Source: Phycisphaerae bacterium (GTDB lineage Bacteria; Planctomycetota; Phycisphaerae; Phycisphaerales; UBA1924). From it: DNA of 64,000 nucleotides. How positions within the stretch are numbered: the first letter of the stretch is position 1; each line of letters begins with the position of its first letter. Position numbers and translations under genes: made by a program. This document shows, one piece after another, positions 52,824 through 61,840 of the stretch. The stretch spans positions 1-64,000 of the forward strand of contig BQMO01000023.1 in assembly GCA_022180725.1 (NCBI GenBank), read 5' to 3'. The notes beneath the pieces are model-generated. The model had not been told where the DNA came from, ran no database searches, and worked only from the letters and a program-made list of their open reading frames with translations.

Positions 52824-53789
52824 CTACGAACCGCCCGCGGCGTCGGATCGCGCGGCATGACCGGAACCCGCCGTACGGGTCCGGTTCGCAAGGTACGCGG
52901 CACACGCCAGCCCGATGGGAATCGCCACGACCACCTCCGCCGCTCGACCCACAAGGTCCAACGCGACGCCCGAGGCGATGGGCGACGGATGCGGCGTGGG
53001 CGACGCGAAGATGAACCACGTCGGCACGGCGGCGGCCACCAGCCCGACGAGCCACTCACGCACCCCCAGCCCGTTCCCGATGAACGGGACCAGCACCGCC
53101 GTCTGGGCGACCAGCGCTAACGCGACCGCGTGCGTCGGCTCGCCCTCATGGCCCAACAGAATCAGAAGCACCAGATACCGCAGCGCCCAGAGCGCGAAGT
53201 CGACCGACTTGAGCACAAACGCCAGGGCGTATGCCGAGGGAAGCCCGGCGGGTTGACGGCGGCTCATCGGGAACAAGGCGGTCAGAAGCGCGACCATCCA
53301 GGCGCCAGCCCAGATGAACCGTCCCCAACCGTGCGTGACCTCATGTGTCGCCATGAGCGCAAACAGGAACACCATCCACCCCGCCGCCAGTGATTCCAGC
53401 ACGATGCGGACGGACGTCCGCACGGGGAGATTCAGGGCGGCCTTCTGGTACGCCAGACGCCCGAAGAATCCGGGGCTGAGCGGGAAGAAGTTGAGCAGCC
53501 AGGCGGCGCCGACGATCGCCGTCATGTGTCCCGGTGACACAGCGACGCGTGGCCGCGTCAGCGCGTGAAAGAGGGCGCCGGTTAACAGCCAGTTGGAGAT
53601 CGGCAGCACCAGGAGCAACACCAAGACCCACGCCGGCGCACCGCCGAGCCCGGCGCGTAACCGCCCCATCGCCTCGACGCTGTTCGCCACACTCCAGACC
53701 GCGGCGGCCAGAAAGAGCACCGCAAGCCCGAACCCGAGAACGCGTCGCCATCGGGGCTTGACGGATTGTGCTGTATCGCGGATACCCAC
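52824..53789 (-). CDS. Flippase-like membrane protein (LPG synthase TM region family)
   Basis: About eight hydrophobic helices span 321 residues. The pattern LLNFFPLSPGFFGRLAYQKA near one third and the later IGNGLGVREWLVGLVAAAVP resemble the lysylphosphatidylglycerol synthase TM region and glycan-lipid flippase-like family, including the NxxPxxPG motif. Substrate is unknown. GTG 53789 starts seven bases after the stop of the preceding gene. The upstream part of the open frame overlaps that gene and was excluded. Confidence 0.78.
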   Translation of the reverse strand: MGIRDTAQSVKPRWRRVLGFGLAVLFLAAAVWSVANSVEAMGRLRAGLGGAPAWVLVLLLVLPISNWLLTGALFHALTRPRVAVSPGHMTAIVGAAWLLNFFPLSPGFFGRLAYQKAALNLPVRTSVRIVLESLAAGWMVFLFALMATHEVTHGWGRFIWAGAWMVALLTALFPMSRRQPAGLPSAYALAFVLKSVDFALWALRYLVLLILLGHEGEPTHAVALALVAQTAVLVPFIGNGLGVREWLVGLVAAAVPTWFIFASPTPHPSPIASGVALDLVGRAAEVVVAIPIGLACAAYLANRTRTAGSGHAARSDAAGGS

Positions 53790-53794
53790 AGGGC

Positions 53795-56275
53795 CTACTT
53801 CGGAAGCCGCACGGGCGCGCCACGGGCGCCCACGCGAGAATAGGTCTGGACGCCCGCCTCCAGCCGCTCGGCGTGCCGCTTCGCACACGACGCCAACGCG
53901 GGGTCGGCCCCGTCGATCGTCGCGCGGAGCACCGGGTCGCCCGGGTCGGCGACACGCGTCAATGCCGCGATCGTGCGGACGCGCGGGTCGTGGTCTTCGC
54001 GGAACAGCGGCTCAAGCGGCGCCACCGCCGCCACGACCGCCGGCGTTGGCAGCATCGCCGCGGTCAGAATCCGGGCCGTGACGCTCCACGTCGGGTACGC
54101 CTGCGTAAGCGCGGCCACGAGCGCGGAGGATGACGCGTCCGGGACGCCCCCCACCTCGCCCCCGAGCAGCCGCGTCCGTACGGCCACGAGCAGCGCCGGG
54201 ATTTCGTCGTCGTTCGCGCGCCCCAGCCGCTCGATCAGTCTCGCCGGCTCCAGCCTCGATTCGGGCAGGGCCTCGCGCGACACGGTCTTGGTCGTCAACT
54301 CCACGCACCCCGGGCCGGGATCGCGGCTTCCTGTGCTCGCGGTCTCGAACCCCTGGATCACGCGCCATCGCAGCCTGCTCGGCCGGTCCGAGCCGACCTC
54401 GCAGAGATATCCGATCATACCGATCTCGGGGTCCACCGGCACCACGATCTGCTCTCCCGGGAGCAGCCGCAGCCGACGATCGATCTCGATAACCTCGCCG
54501 GCGGTATGCTCGCCGCGTTGGCGCACGCCGATCTCGAGGTTCGGTCCGAAGTAATACCGCGAGTTGATGGCCCGTGCCGACCCGATACCCAATGGAACCG
54601 GCGCCATGCAGCGGATGCTGATGGTTGCAGGCTCAGATTGAAGTGCGGCTTTGGACGATGCGCCCACATCGACCCACACCGCCATCGACTGACGCGGGTA
54701 GGTGGGCAAGGCATCCACCCACGATGGGATGGAATCGGCGATGGCCTGGATCTCACGGGTTGCCGTCTCGGCCGAGGGCGATGGGGTGAGTTCACCCATG
54801 CGGAATCGCGCCCACGCGCCCGTGGGTGAGAGCGGCACCTCGCGGGCGATGTCCTCGAACACCCTCGCCGCTTGACCCGGCGCGCCCAACTTCGCCAGCG
54901 CCTCGCCCCGCGCGAGCCGCGCCCACATCGACGACGCGGATTCGGGGATCATCTCCGCCGCGTCCGCGTAGCGGCCTTCGACCACCGCCCGCCACCGGGC
55001 CGCGGCGATGGCGCGAGCCTCTCCCGCCGGCAACGCCGCCTCGATTTTCCCCAACTCCTCCAACTGCTCGGGGGTCTCGAACCCTGTCAGCATGCGGAGC
55101 AGGTGCAACTCCAGCAGAACGGCCCCCGCCGCGTCGATCGCCGCTTCTTCCGTCATGGTGGTCGGCCGCCGCAGCGGGTCCGCGAACGCCTGAATTTTGT
55201 TGTGAACCGTCTTCTCCAGTTCCACGACCGAATCGCGCAAACGGTCGCGGCTCGTCTCGCCGAGCGACGCAAGCGCCAGCGCCCGCACCTGCTCGAAGGG
55301 AAGATCCAGCCGGATATCTTCCGGGCGAAGGGCGTTGGGGCTTTCGCGGCGGGTCGGGTCGAGTTCGTCGGCGTGACGCACCTTGGCCCGCTGCGCCTCC
55401 ACCTGCGTGGTCAGCGCCTTGACGACTCCTTCGGCCCCCGTCACCATCCAGTCGAGCACGAAGCCCTCGGTTTCCGAGGACGTATCCATGGATTGCCCGG
55501 CCTTCATCAGGATTTGTCGCTCGAGCACGTGAAACCGCAGCGCCGCCTTCATCGCCCCACCGGTCGCGAACTCGTCGCGGAGCATGCGGATCGTCTTGGT
55601 GTCGAGCGGATCGGCGAGGAGCAGATTCGAGATGAGTTCGAGCCGCGCCCGGGTATCATCGGACCGCGACGTGTGCACGCTCAGGGCGAGCAACGCGGCG
55701 TCCTTGTTCGTCGAGTCCAGCCGAAGGGATTCCTTGAGACGCTCGATGAAGCCCCGCTCGTCACCTTGCTCGCGGGCAAGCAAGGCCGCGTCGAGGGCGA
55801 GCCGGCTGCGGACCGAGGGGTCGATCCCCGCGCCGCGCGGGCCGAGCAGCACGGCGTAGGCGTCGAGTCGCTCGCGCACCGTCTGCAATCGCCGCAGCCG
55901 CGACGTAATCAACCGCAACTGCGCCACCGTATCGCTCGGGTCCAGCCGCACGAGCGTCGCGGTCAGATCCATCAGGGAAGCATGATTCCCCGCGTTCCAC
56001 GCCGTCTCGATCCGCCGGCGAACGATCTCCGCGTCGTCGGGCGCCAGCCCCTGGGCGATGCCCAGCAGTTCGTGGGTTATGGCGAAGTCCGAGGGCAGCG
56101 GCGAGGGAATCGCCCGCAGGTCGAGCAGGGACAGGCGGGTGACCGCCCGGGCGGTGTACGACGTCAGGTCGGTCCGCGTGGCCGCCGCGATCTGCGCGAC
56201 GGCCTGGCCGGCGAGCAGCATCCCGCTCGCCATGACAAGCCCCGCGATGCCCTTCGTCCTGAAGGTCGTCAGCAC
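53795..56275 (-). CDS. Large exported helical-repeat protein
   Basis: GTG 56275 follows a GGAGGG site at five bases. A signal peptide ([16 protein letters not shown]) is present. The 826-residue protein is helical in its first 530 residues with TPR-like spacing ([60 protein letters not shown]), followed by a beta-rich part and a final helical repeat. I recognise no specific family. It lies between rho and the flippase-like gene on the same strand. It may be a periplasmic scaffold; this is inference. Confidence 0.7.
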   Translation of the reverse strand: MLTTFRTKGIAGLVMASGMLLAGQAVAQIAAATRTDLTSYTARAVTRLSLLDLRAIPSPLPSDFAITHELLGIAQGLAPDDAEIVRRRIETAWNAGNHASLMDLTATLVRLDPSDTVAQLRLITSRLRRLQTVRERLDAYAVLLGPRGAGIDPSVRSRLALDAALLAREQGDERGFIERLKESLRLDSTNKDAALLALSVHTSRSDDTRARLELISNLLLADPLDTKTIRMLRDEFATGGAMKAALRFHVLERQILMKAGQSMDTSSETEGFVLDWMVTGAEGVVKALTTQVEAQRAKVRHADELDPTRRESPNALRPEDIRLDLPFEQVRALALASLGETSRDRLRDSVVELEKTVHNKIQAFADPLRRPTTMTEEAAIDAAGAVLLELHLLRMLTGFETPEQLEELGKIEAALPAGEARAIAAARWRAVVEGRYADAAEMIPESASSMWARLARGEALAKLGAPGQAARVFEDIAREVPLSPTGAWARFRMGELTPSPSAETATREIQAIADSIPSWVDALPTYPRQSMAVWVDVGASSKAALQSEPATISIRCMAPVPLGIGSARAINSRYYFGPNLEIGVRQRGEHTAGEVIEIDRRLRLLPGEQIVVPVDPEIGMIGYLCEVGSDRPSRLRWRVIQGFETASTGSRDPGPGCVELTTKTVSREALPESRLEPARLIERLGRANDDEIPALLVAVRTRLLGGEVGGVPDASSSALVAALTQAYPTWSVTARILTAAMLPTPAVVAAVAPLEPLFREDHDPRVRTIAALTRVADPGDPVLRATIDGADPALASCAKRHAERLEAGVQTYSRVGARGAPVRLPK

Positions 56276-56357
56276 GTCTGCCCTCCGAGAAACTGCCGCC
56301 AGATCCTGCCCGGTGGCCCGGCCGGTCCACCATACCACGAACAGGCACAACGTGCGA

Positions 56358-58238
56358 TCAGCCCAGCGACATGGTCATCAGGAACTCGGCGTTGGTCTTG
56401 ACCTTCTTCAGCCGCGTCCGCAGCAACTCCATCGCCTCGACGGTGTTCATGTCGCTGAGCACCTTGCGGAGGCGGTCGACGAGTTCCTTTTCCTTGGGGT
56501 CCAGGAGGAGTTCCTCGCGCCGTGTGCCCGAGGCCGATACGTCGATCGCCGGCCAGATGCGCTTCTCGACCAGTTTACGATCCAGGTGCAGTTCGGCGTT
56601 GCCGGTGCCCTTGAACTCCTCAAAGATGACCTCATCCATCTTGGAACCGGTGTCGACCAGCGCCGTGCCGATGATCGTGAGGCTCCCGCCATTCTCGATG
56701 GCGCGGGCCGCACCGAAGAACTTCTTGGGCCGCTGGAGCGCGTTGGAATCCAGGCCGCCGGTCATGATCTTGCCCGAGTGGGGCATCTCGGCGTTGTACG
56801 CCCGGGCCATGCGCGTGATCGAGTCCAGCAGGATGACCACGTCGTCCCCGAACTCGACCATCCGCTTGGCCTTCTCGATGACCATCTCGCAGACCTGCAC
56901 GTGCCGGTGGCTCTGCTCGTCGAACGTGCTCGCGACGACCTCGACGCGCTCGTTGGCGCAGTTGCGGCGGAAGTCGGTCACCTCCTCGGGCCGCTCGTCC
57001 ACGAGCAGCACGATGATGTACACGTTCTTGTAGTTGCGGTTGATCGCCTTGGTGATCTTCTGCATGAGCACCGTCTTGCCGGTGCGGGGCGGGGCCACGA
57101 TCAGCATGCGCTGGCCCATGCCGATGGGCGTGACGAGGTCCACCACGCGGCACTCGATCTCGTCGGGGGCCGATTCCAGCACGAACCGCTTCTCGGGATG
57201 GAGAGGCGTCAGGTCCTCGAAGTTTCGAAGGCTGTGCACCTTCTGCGGCTCGCGCCCGTTGACCGTCTGCACGCGCAGGAGCGCGAAGTACCGCTCGTTC
57301 TCCTTGGGCGGGCGGATCAGCCCGCGGATGATCATGCCTCGACGCAGCCCCCATCGGCGAACCTGCGTCGGTGAAACGTAGATGTCGTCGGGGCCGTGCA
57401 GGTACGACTGTTCCGGCGAACGCAGGAACCCGAACCCGTCGGGCATGATCTCCAGGCACCCGTCGCCGACCATGAGGCCCTGCCGGGCCGCGCGGCTCTT
57501 GAGAATCTTGAAGATCAGGTCCTGCTTGGGGATCTGCTGAACGTCGGGAAAGCCCTCCTTCGCCGCCACTTTCCAGAGATCGTCCAGCCCCATGCGTTGG
57601 AGTTCCCCGATGCTCGGGGCTTCCTTGAGCACGCTCGGGTCCGTCGACTTGACCACCCGCTCCAGTTCCGCGGCTTCGCGCTCGAGTTCCTCGTCACTGG
57701 GCAGGAACGAGTCGTACCGCGACGGTCCACCCTGGTGCATCGGCATCCCGCCGCCCATGGGCCCGCCGGGACCTCCCATGCCCCCCTTGCGACGCTTCTT
57801 CTTGCGCCGACCGAATCCCATCCCACCCGGGTAGTTCCCCTGGTTGGGGTACCCACCCCCGCCGTAGGGCTGCTGCTGTGGGTAAGGCCTCGGGCCGGGC
57901 TGCGGGCCGCCGTCGGTTCGCGACTCGCCTCCCTGGGCAGACGCCGGGGGCGGGCCGCCGACGCTGCCTGTCTGCACCGATACCGGGGAAGGTTGGGGCG
58001 GCCGTTGATCGCCCGTCGAGGCCTGCGGCGGCATGGGGCGAGGCGAGGCCGGTGGAGAGGGTGGCGCCTCCACGCGCGGCGGCTGGGGGGCCGGTCGGGG
58101 TGCCTCAGGGGCACGTGGCGCGGGCGCCTCCACCTTCGGGGGGGCCGATGCCTCCACGGGTGCTTCGCGCTTCGTCGTCTTACGGGGTGCGGCCTTGGAT
58201 GATTTTTCCTCGGCCACGGGTTGCGTTGTCTTTGCCAT
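56358..58238 (-). CDS. rho: Transcription termination factor Rho with long N-terminal tail
   Basis: The C-terminal 450 residues are standard Rho: N-terminal helical domain ([20 protein letters not shown]), RNA-binding domain ([25 protein letters not shown]), Walker [13 protein letters not shown] near residue 383, Q-loop ERPEEVTDF, Walker [16 protein letters not shown] and R-loop [19 protein letters not shown]. The first 175 residues are disordered, Pro/Ala-rich then Gly/Pro/Gln-rich, with a basic patch [10 protein letters not shown] at about 144-154. Similar extended Rho proteins occur in high-GC Gram-positives and Bacteroidetes. ATG 58238 follows GTGAG; GTG 58244 is possible. Confidence 0.97.
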   Translation of the reverse strand: MAKTTQPVAEEKSSKAAPRKTTKREAPVEASAPPKVEAPAPRAPEAPRPAPQPPRVEAPPSPPASPRPMPPQASTGDQRPPQPSPVSVQTGSVGGPPPASAQGGESRTDGGPQPGPRPYPQQQPYGGGGYPNQGNYPGGMGFGRRKKKRRKGGMGGPGGPMGGGMPMHQGGPSRYDSFLPSDEELEREAAELERVVKSTDPSVLKEAPSIGELQRMGLDDLWKVAAKEGFPDVQQIPKQDLIFKILKSRAARQGLMVGDGCLEIMPDGFGFLRSPEQSYLHGPDDIYVSPTQVRRWGLRRGMIIRGLIRPPKENERYFALLRVQTVNGREPQKVHSLRNFEDLTPLHPEKRFVLESAPDEIECRVVDLVTPIGMGQRMLIVAPPRTGKTVLMQKITKAINRNYKNVYIIVLLVDERPEEVTDFRRNCANERVEVVASTFDEQSHRHVQVCEMVIEKAKRMVEFGDDVVILLDSITRMARAYNAEMPHSGKIMTGGLDSNALQRPKKFFGAARAIENGGSLTIIGTALVDTGSKMDEVIFEEFKGTGNAELHLDRKLVEKRIWPAIDVSASGTRREELLLDPKEKELVDRLRKVLSDMNTVEAMELLRTRLKKVKTNAEFLMTMSLG

Positions 58239-58614
58239 GCTCACACTCTCAAAACTTCAGCCGCCGCAGCGAAATACCGCTCATGGGAGGCTTGCACGGG
58301 CCGGGGACTACACCCCGCAGGGACTTCCTGCCACGTCGGCCAGCGCTTGCTGCACCCACCCCGGGCAACAGCCCTGGCGGGAATCCTCGATGATGGGCGC
58401 GGGCCTGCTCGACTCGCGCGAGGGGACTGGTTCGTGTTCGTCTTCTGGGATCGCTACCGCCCCGCGTACCTTCCGCACCATGCGGCCCCGAATGCCATCG
58501 GCGCCTCTCGCAGGGGTTCAGATTCTCACTGGATTGGCCTGCCCGGGCGTGCGTCGAACGTGCCCCGCCGCCCGTGCCATCCCCAAAGTATACCCGTCAT
58601 ACCGCGGTCAAGTT
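58239..58614. other. Long rho upstream region
   Basis: The 376-base gap between the coaE stop and the rho start has no supported gene. A TATACT -10 on the minus strand at 58587-58592 would give a rho leader of about 340 bases, long enough for Rho autoregulation as in E. coli. Confidence 0.45.
58587..58592 (-). promoter_or_regulatory. -10-like TATACT upstream of rho
   Basis: TATACT on the minus strand, with TTGACC 13 bases upstream (too close for a standard spacer). It is about 350 bases before the rho start. Confidence 0.4.
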
Positions 58615-59727
58615 TCAAGGATTCGACAACTTCCCGCGGCGGGTGGGTTGGGTGTGTAGTCGGGCCAGGGCCTCGCGAACCTTGGCTTCCAGTGCTTCCG
58701 GCGGGCCGTCGTTGACCACAATCGTATCGGACCGCCGTCGCTTCTCCTCCAGAGGAATCTGGGACTTTTCCCGCCGCGCCAACTCACCCGCATCCCAGCC
58801 GCGTGTCGCCGCGACCCGCTTTGCTCTCGCCTCCGTCGGGGCCTCCACAAAGAGCACGAAATCGCAGGACGCATCCGTGCCGGCCTCGAAGAGGAGCGGT
58901 GCATCGAGCACGACCCCGGGCCGCCCTTGAGCCGACGCCTGCGCCACCAGGGCCTCCCGCCCCGCCTTCACGAGCGGGTGGACCAGCGACTCCAATCGCG
59001 CCCGCTCCTCCGGCTTGGCGAACACGATGTCCGCGATCGCCTTCCGATCCGCGCGGCCATCGGCCGTCACCACCGCCCTCCCCCACCACTGCGCCAACTG
59101 CCCAAGCACCTCGGGCCGATCGAGCACCGCCTTGGCATCCGCGTCCGAATCGATCACCAGGTAGTTCATGCCCGCCAGCACCCGTGCCACGGCGCTCTTC
59201 CCCGAGCCGATGCCGCCCGCCAATCCGATGACTACCGGCGGCCTCCCCATGGTCGTCGCCTCTTGGATCGCCGCCAGCCTTGCCTCGGGCCTGTTCACCG
59301 CGACCCACGCCAGGTCGATGGTCTGCGACCCCGCCGTGGTCACGCAGATCGTCCCCAGTCCGAAGCACCGCTCGGCGAAGGTCCGGTCAAGCACCGCCTG
59401 CCGCACGTGCGCCAACGGAACCTCCACCCGCGTCCGCCGGAACACGCCGTGTGTTGCGGTCAGAAGTCTCGCGTCCATCGTGTACACCCGCGAGAACCGG
59501 ACCACGACCTCCTTCACGACCTTGAACACCACGATAACCGATAGCACGAGCACCGGCGCCGCCCACCACGAGTCCCCCTCGAGCGGCGGGATGATCGGCC
59601 CGAGCACCCGCCGCACGCCCCACGCCCCGGCGCCGATGATGACACACCACAGGACGGTGCCCGCGCTGCGGGCCGCGATTGATCGCAGCGCCGGGTGAAA
59701 CCGCGACATGCCTGCCGTTTCCCCCAC
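58615..59727 (-). CDS. coaE: Bacterial PH domain fused to dephospho-CoA kinase
   Basis: Residues 1-159 carry two membrane helices (GTVLWCVIIGAGAWGVRRVL, APVLVLSVIVVFKVVKEV) and a bPH2-type domain (FRRTRVEVPLAHVRQAVLDR, FGLGTICVTTAGSQTIDLAW). From residue 160 a complete CoaE follows: P-loop GLAGGIGSGKSAVARVL, DSDADAKAVLD, LVHPLV and RVAATRGWDAGELARREKSQ. CoaE makes CoA from dephospho-CoA. AGGAGG lies seven bases before GTG 59727, supporting a full fusion. An internal ATG at 59250, with AGAGG eight bases upstream, could also yield free CoaE of 211 residues. The gene starts 11 bases after hpt. Confidence 0.85.
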   Translation of the reverse strand: MGETAGMSRFHPALRSIAARSAGTVLWCVIIGAGAWGVRRVLGPIIPPLEGDSWWAAPVLVLSVIVVFKVVKEVVVRFSRVYTMDARLLTATHGVFRRTRVEVPLAHVRQAVLDRTFAERCFGLGTICVTTAGSQTIDLAWVAVNRPEARLAAIQEATTMGRPPVVIGLAGGIGSGKSAVARVLAGMNYLVIDSDADAKAVLDRPEVLGQLAQWWGRAVVTADGRADRKAIADIVFAKPEERARLESLVHPLVKAGREALVAQASAQGRPGVVLDAPLLFEAGTDASCDFVLFVEAPTEARAKRVAATRGWDAGELARREKSQIPLEEKRRRSDTIVVNDGPPEALEAKVREALARLHTQPTRRGKLSNP

Positions 59728-59738
59728 GCGCGGACCTC

Positions 59739-60305
59739 CTACCGGGCCTCGGGCCTCAGCGTCGCGATTTCGGGCAGGTTGCGGTAGAACCCGTCGTAGT
59801 CCAGGCCGTAACCCACCACGAACTCGTCGGGGATGTCGAACCCCACGTAATCGGGCGCCACGGGAAGCGACGACTTGCCGGGCTTGCGCAGCAGCACGCA
59901 CGTCCGCAGGCTCGCCGGCCTCTGCTCGCGGATCAGCCGCGTCACCACGTCCAGCGTGTGCCCGCTGTCCAGGATGTCGTCGATCACCAGCACGTGCTTT
60001 CCGGCCAGCGTCCCCGGTAACTCATGCCGGATCGACACCCCCTTGCTTTCCATCGACTTGCCCGGATAGCTCGACACCCCGACCATCTCCAGACGCAACT
60101 TCAGCGGCAGGCGCCGCACCAGGTCGGCCACGAACATCACCGACCCCGTCAGGATCGGCACAATGACCAGTTCGCCGTGGTCCGCGTGCGTGCCGTCGCC
60201 CCCGATCTCGCGCTCGAGTTCCGCGGCGATGGTCTGCCCGAGATCGCGCACCCGGGCCTCGATCGCCGCGGCGGGAATCAGGATGCGTTCGAGGTCTCGG
60301 TGCAT
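59739..60305 (-). CDS. hpt: Hypoxanthine phosphoribosyltransferase
   Basis: It salvages hypoxanthine or guanine with PRPP. The 188 residues show VPILTGSVMFVADLVRRL near residue 50, VGVSSYPGKSMESKGVSIRH, the PRPP loop HVLVIDDILDSGHTLDVV and the base-binding YVGFDIPDEFVVGYGLDYDG. Start at ATG 60305 (MHRDLERILI) has AAGG about nine bases upstream; ATG 60311 is close. It is divergent from the lipoprotein phosphatase gene and heads the operon with the PH-CoaE fusion. Confidence 0.95.
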   Translation of the reverse strand: MHRDLERILIPAAAIEARVRDLGQTIAAELEREIGGDGTHADHGELVIVPILTGSVMFVADLVRRLPLKLRLEMVGVSSYPGKSMESKGVSIRHELPGTLAGKHVLVIDDILDSGHTLDVVTRLIREQRPASLRTCVLLRKPGKSSLPVAPDYVGFDIPDEFVVGYGLDYDGFYRNLPEIATLRPEAR

Positions 60306-60416
60306 GCCCATCCGCCCTTGCGTCATCCACGGCGCTCGCGGCGCCACGTGCCACAGGATACGCTTTCGTGCGTTCATCGGTGTTCGCCGCACGTCGGATT
60401 TCATTCGGGAGGTCCC

Positions 60417-60983
60417 ATGTCCGCATCCCCCACCGCTTTTCTTGCCCTGGTCTCGGTCCTGATGCTCGCGGGGTGCGCCGCGAACACCGCCGCGAAGAAG
60501 CCCGCGCCGCCTGCGCCCGCCGTGCTCGAGGCCACGCAGTGCGGCTCCATGCAGCGCGTGCACGCCCTGGGTGACTTCCTCTTCGCCAGCCAGCCCTCGC
60601 GCGAGGACTTTGCCCTCGCCAAGGACGCCGGCGTGCGGACCGTCCTCAACTTCCGCCACCGCGGCGAACTCCCCCCCGACTTCGACGAGAAGTCCATCGT
60701 CGAGGGCCTGGGTATGACCTACGTCTCGCTTCCCTGGAGCGGCGAGGATCAACTCACCGACGAGGTCTTTGACAAAGGCCGCGACGTGCTCACCACCGGC
60801 GAGCGCCCCATGCTCGTCCACTGCGCCAGCGCGAACCGCGTCGGGGCGATCGTGCTCGTCTGGCGCGTGCTCGACCATGGCGTGCCCTTCGATCAGGCGC
60901 TCGACGAGGCCCAGCGCATCGGGATGAAGACGCCCGGCTTCGAACGCCGCGCCAAGGCGTACATCGCCTCGCACACAAAGTAG
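60417..60983 (+). CDS. Lipoprotein of the cysteine-based phosphatase family (DUF442-like)
   Basis: The N terminus is a lipoprotein signal with lipobox LMLAGC near residue 19. The domain that follows shows LFASQPSREDFALAKDAGVR, TVLNFRHRGELPP and the phosphatase loop HCASANRVGAIVL, the HCxxxxxR signature of Cys-dependent phosphatases, as in the DUF442/beta-lactamase-hydrolase-like family. It is predicted to be a membrane-anchored phosphatase outside the cytoplasm. GGGAGG lies four bases before ATG 60417. Substrate is unknown. Confidence 0.82.
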   Translation: MSASPTAFLALVSVLMLAGCAANTAAKKPAPPAPAVLEATQCGSMQRVHALGDFLFASQPSREDFALAKDAGVRTVLNFRHRGELPPDFDEKSIVEGLGMTYVSLPWSGEDQLTDEVFDKGRDVLTTGERPMLVHCASANRVGAIVLVWRVLDHGVPFDQALDEAQRIGMKTPGFERRAKAYIASHTK

Positions 60984-60989
60984 TTCCAA

Positions 60990-61589
60990 TCACGCCGCGG
61001 CGACGTCGGCCAAGGGATCGGTCCCGGCCCGCTTGCGGCGCCGCACCCACCACCACCGCGCGATCACCGCGGCGACGGCGAGCACCACCGCCCCCGCCAC
61101 GATCGGCACCACCACCGCCAGCGCCGAGACGATCGCCGAGAGCGCCGACTGCACGGTGTTCAGGATCGGGTTGAGCACGCCCGCGGTCGCCGCGGTGCTC
61201 GCCCCGCGCGTGGTGACGGCGGCCGCCTGCGTCGTCCCCGCGGCCCCGCCCCCCGCCACCACGCCCAGCCCCCACGCCAGCGCCGGGTGCAGGTGGTCCA
61301 GTTGCGAGGTAACGAGGATCGTCCCCGCGATGATCGCCGCGGGCGTCGCGACGGCGTCGAGCGCGTGCTCGACCCAGGGCACGCTCGAGGCGGTCAACTC
61401 CACCACCGCCGCGGTCGCCAGGGCCAGCGTCGCCGCCCATGTTCCCAGGAACGCGAACGACTCGCCCAGCGGCACGACTCCGGCGTGGGCGCCCAAACTC
61501 ACCGCCAGCAGGGGCAGAAACACGCGCATGCCGCACGCCGCCGCCAGGGCAATACCCACACACAAACCAAGCAGCGTCTCGGCGATCAC
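60990..61589 (-). CDS. DUF4126 family membrane protein
   Basis: The 199 residues show the DUF4126 start ETLLGLCVGIALAAACGMRV then FLPLLAVS, followed by about six hydrophobic helices and glycine-rich turns (AWGLGVVAGGGAAGTTQAA). The C terminus is a basic RRRKRAGTD after VAAVIARWWWV. Function of the family is unknown. GTG 61589 was chosen from family resemblance; the open frame to 61700 runs through the tRNA-Pro gene and is not used. It converges with the phosphatase gene after six bases. Confidence 0.8.
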   Translation of the reverse strand: MIAETLLGLCVGIALAAACGMRVFLPLLAVSLGAHAGVVPLGESFAFLGTWAATLALATAAVVELTASSVPWVEHALDAVATPAAIIAGTILVTSQLDHLHPALAWGLGVVAGGGAAGTTQAAAVTTRGASTAATAGVLNPILNTVQSALSAIVSALAVVVPIVAGAVVLAVAAVIARWWWVRRRKRAGTDPLADVAAA

Positions 61590-61642
61590 GCTTGGTTGTT
61601 GGGAGCCGCCGTGAGCGGATTTCGGCAGGCAACCGCCCGGAA

Positions 61643-61716
61643 TCAGGGTGACAGGATTCGAACCTGCGACCTTGTGGACCCAAACCACACGCTCTACCAA
61701 GCTGAGCTACACCCTG
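61643..61716 (-). tRNA. tRNA-Pro (anticodon TGG)
   Basis: Minus-strand cloverleaf: acceptor CAGGGTG/CACCCTG, anticodon loop TTTGGGT between TGTGG and CCACA, T arm CAGG-TTCGAAT-CCTG, discriminator A. CCA is not encoded. Confidence 0.95.
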
Positions 61717-61753
61717 GACACGGAAGAATAGGCTGAAGAGCCGTCTCCCAAAC

Positions 61754-61791
61754 AAAAAACCCCCCGCCGGGTGACGCACCACAGCGGAGGG
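61754..61791 (-). terminator. Rho-independent terminator for the gene at the right edge
   Basis: On the minus strand CCCTCCGC pairs with GCGGGGGG (one G-U) over a 16-base loop and is followed by TTTTTT, about 50 bases after the stop of the large protein. Confidence 0.75.
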
Positions 61792-61840
61792 TGGGGGCTG
61801 ACACACATTGGCCGCACGGGGTCCCGCGCGGGGGACGCCG

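Noticed and set aside
61590-61700. A longer DUF4126 protein starting at 61700
   Set aside because: The added 37 residues are encoded partly by the tRNA-Pro gene and do not resemble the family.
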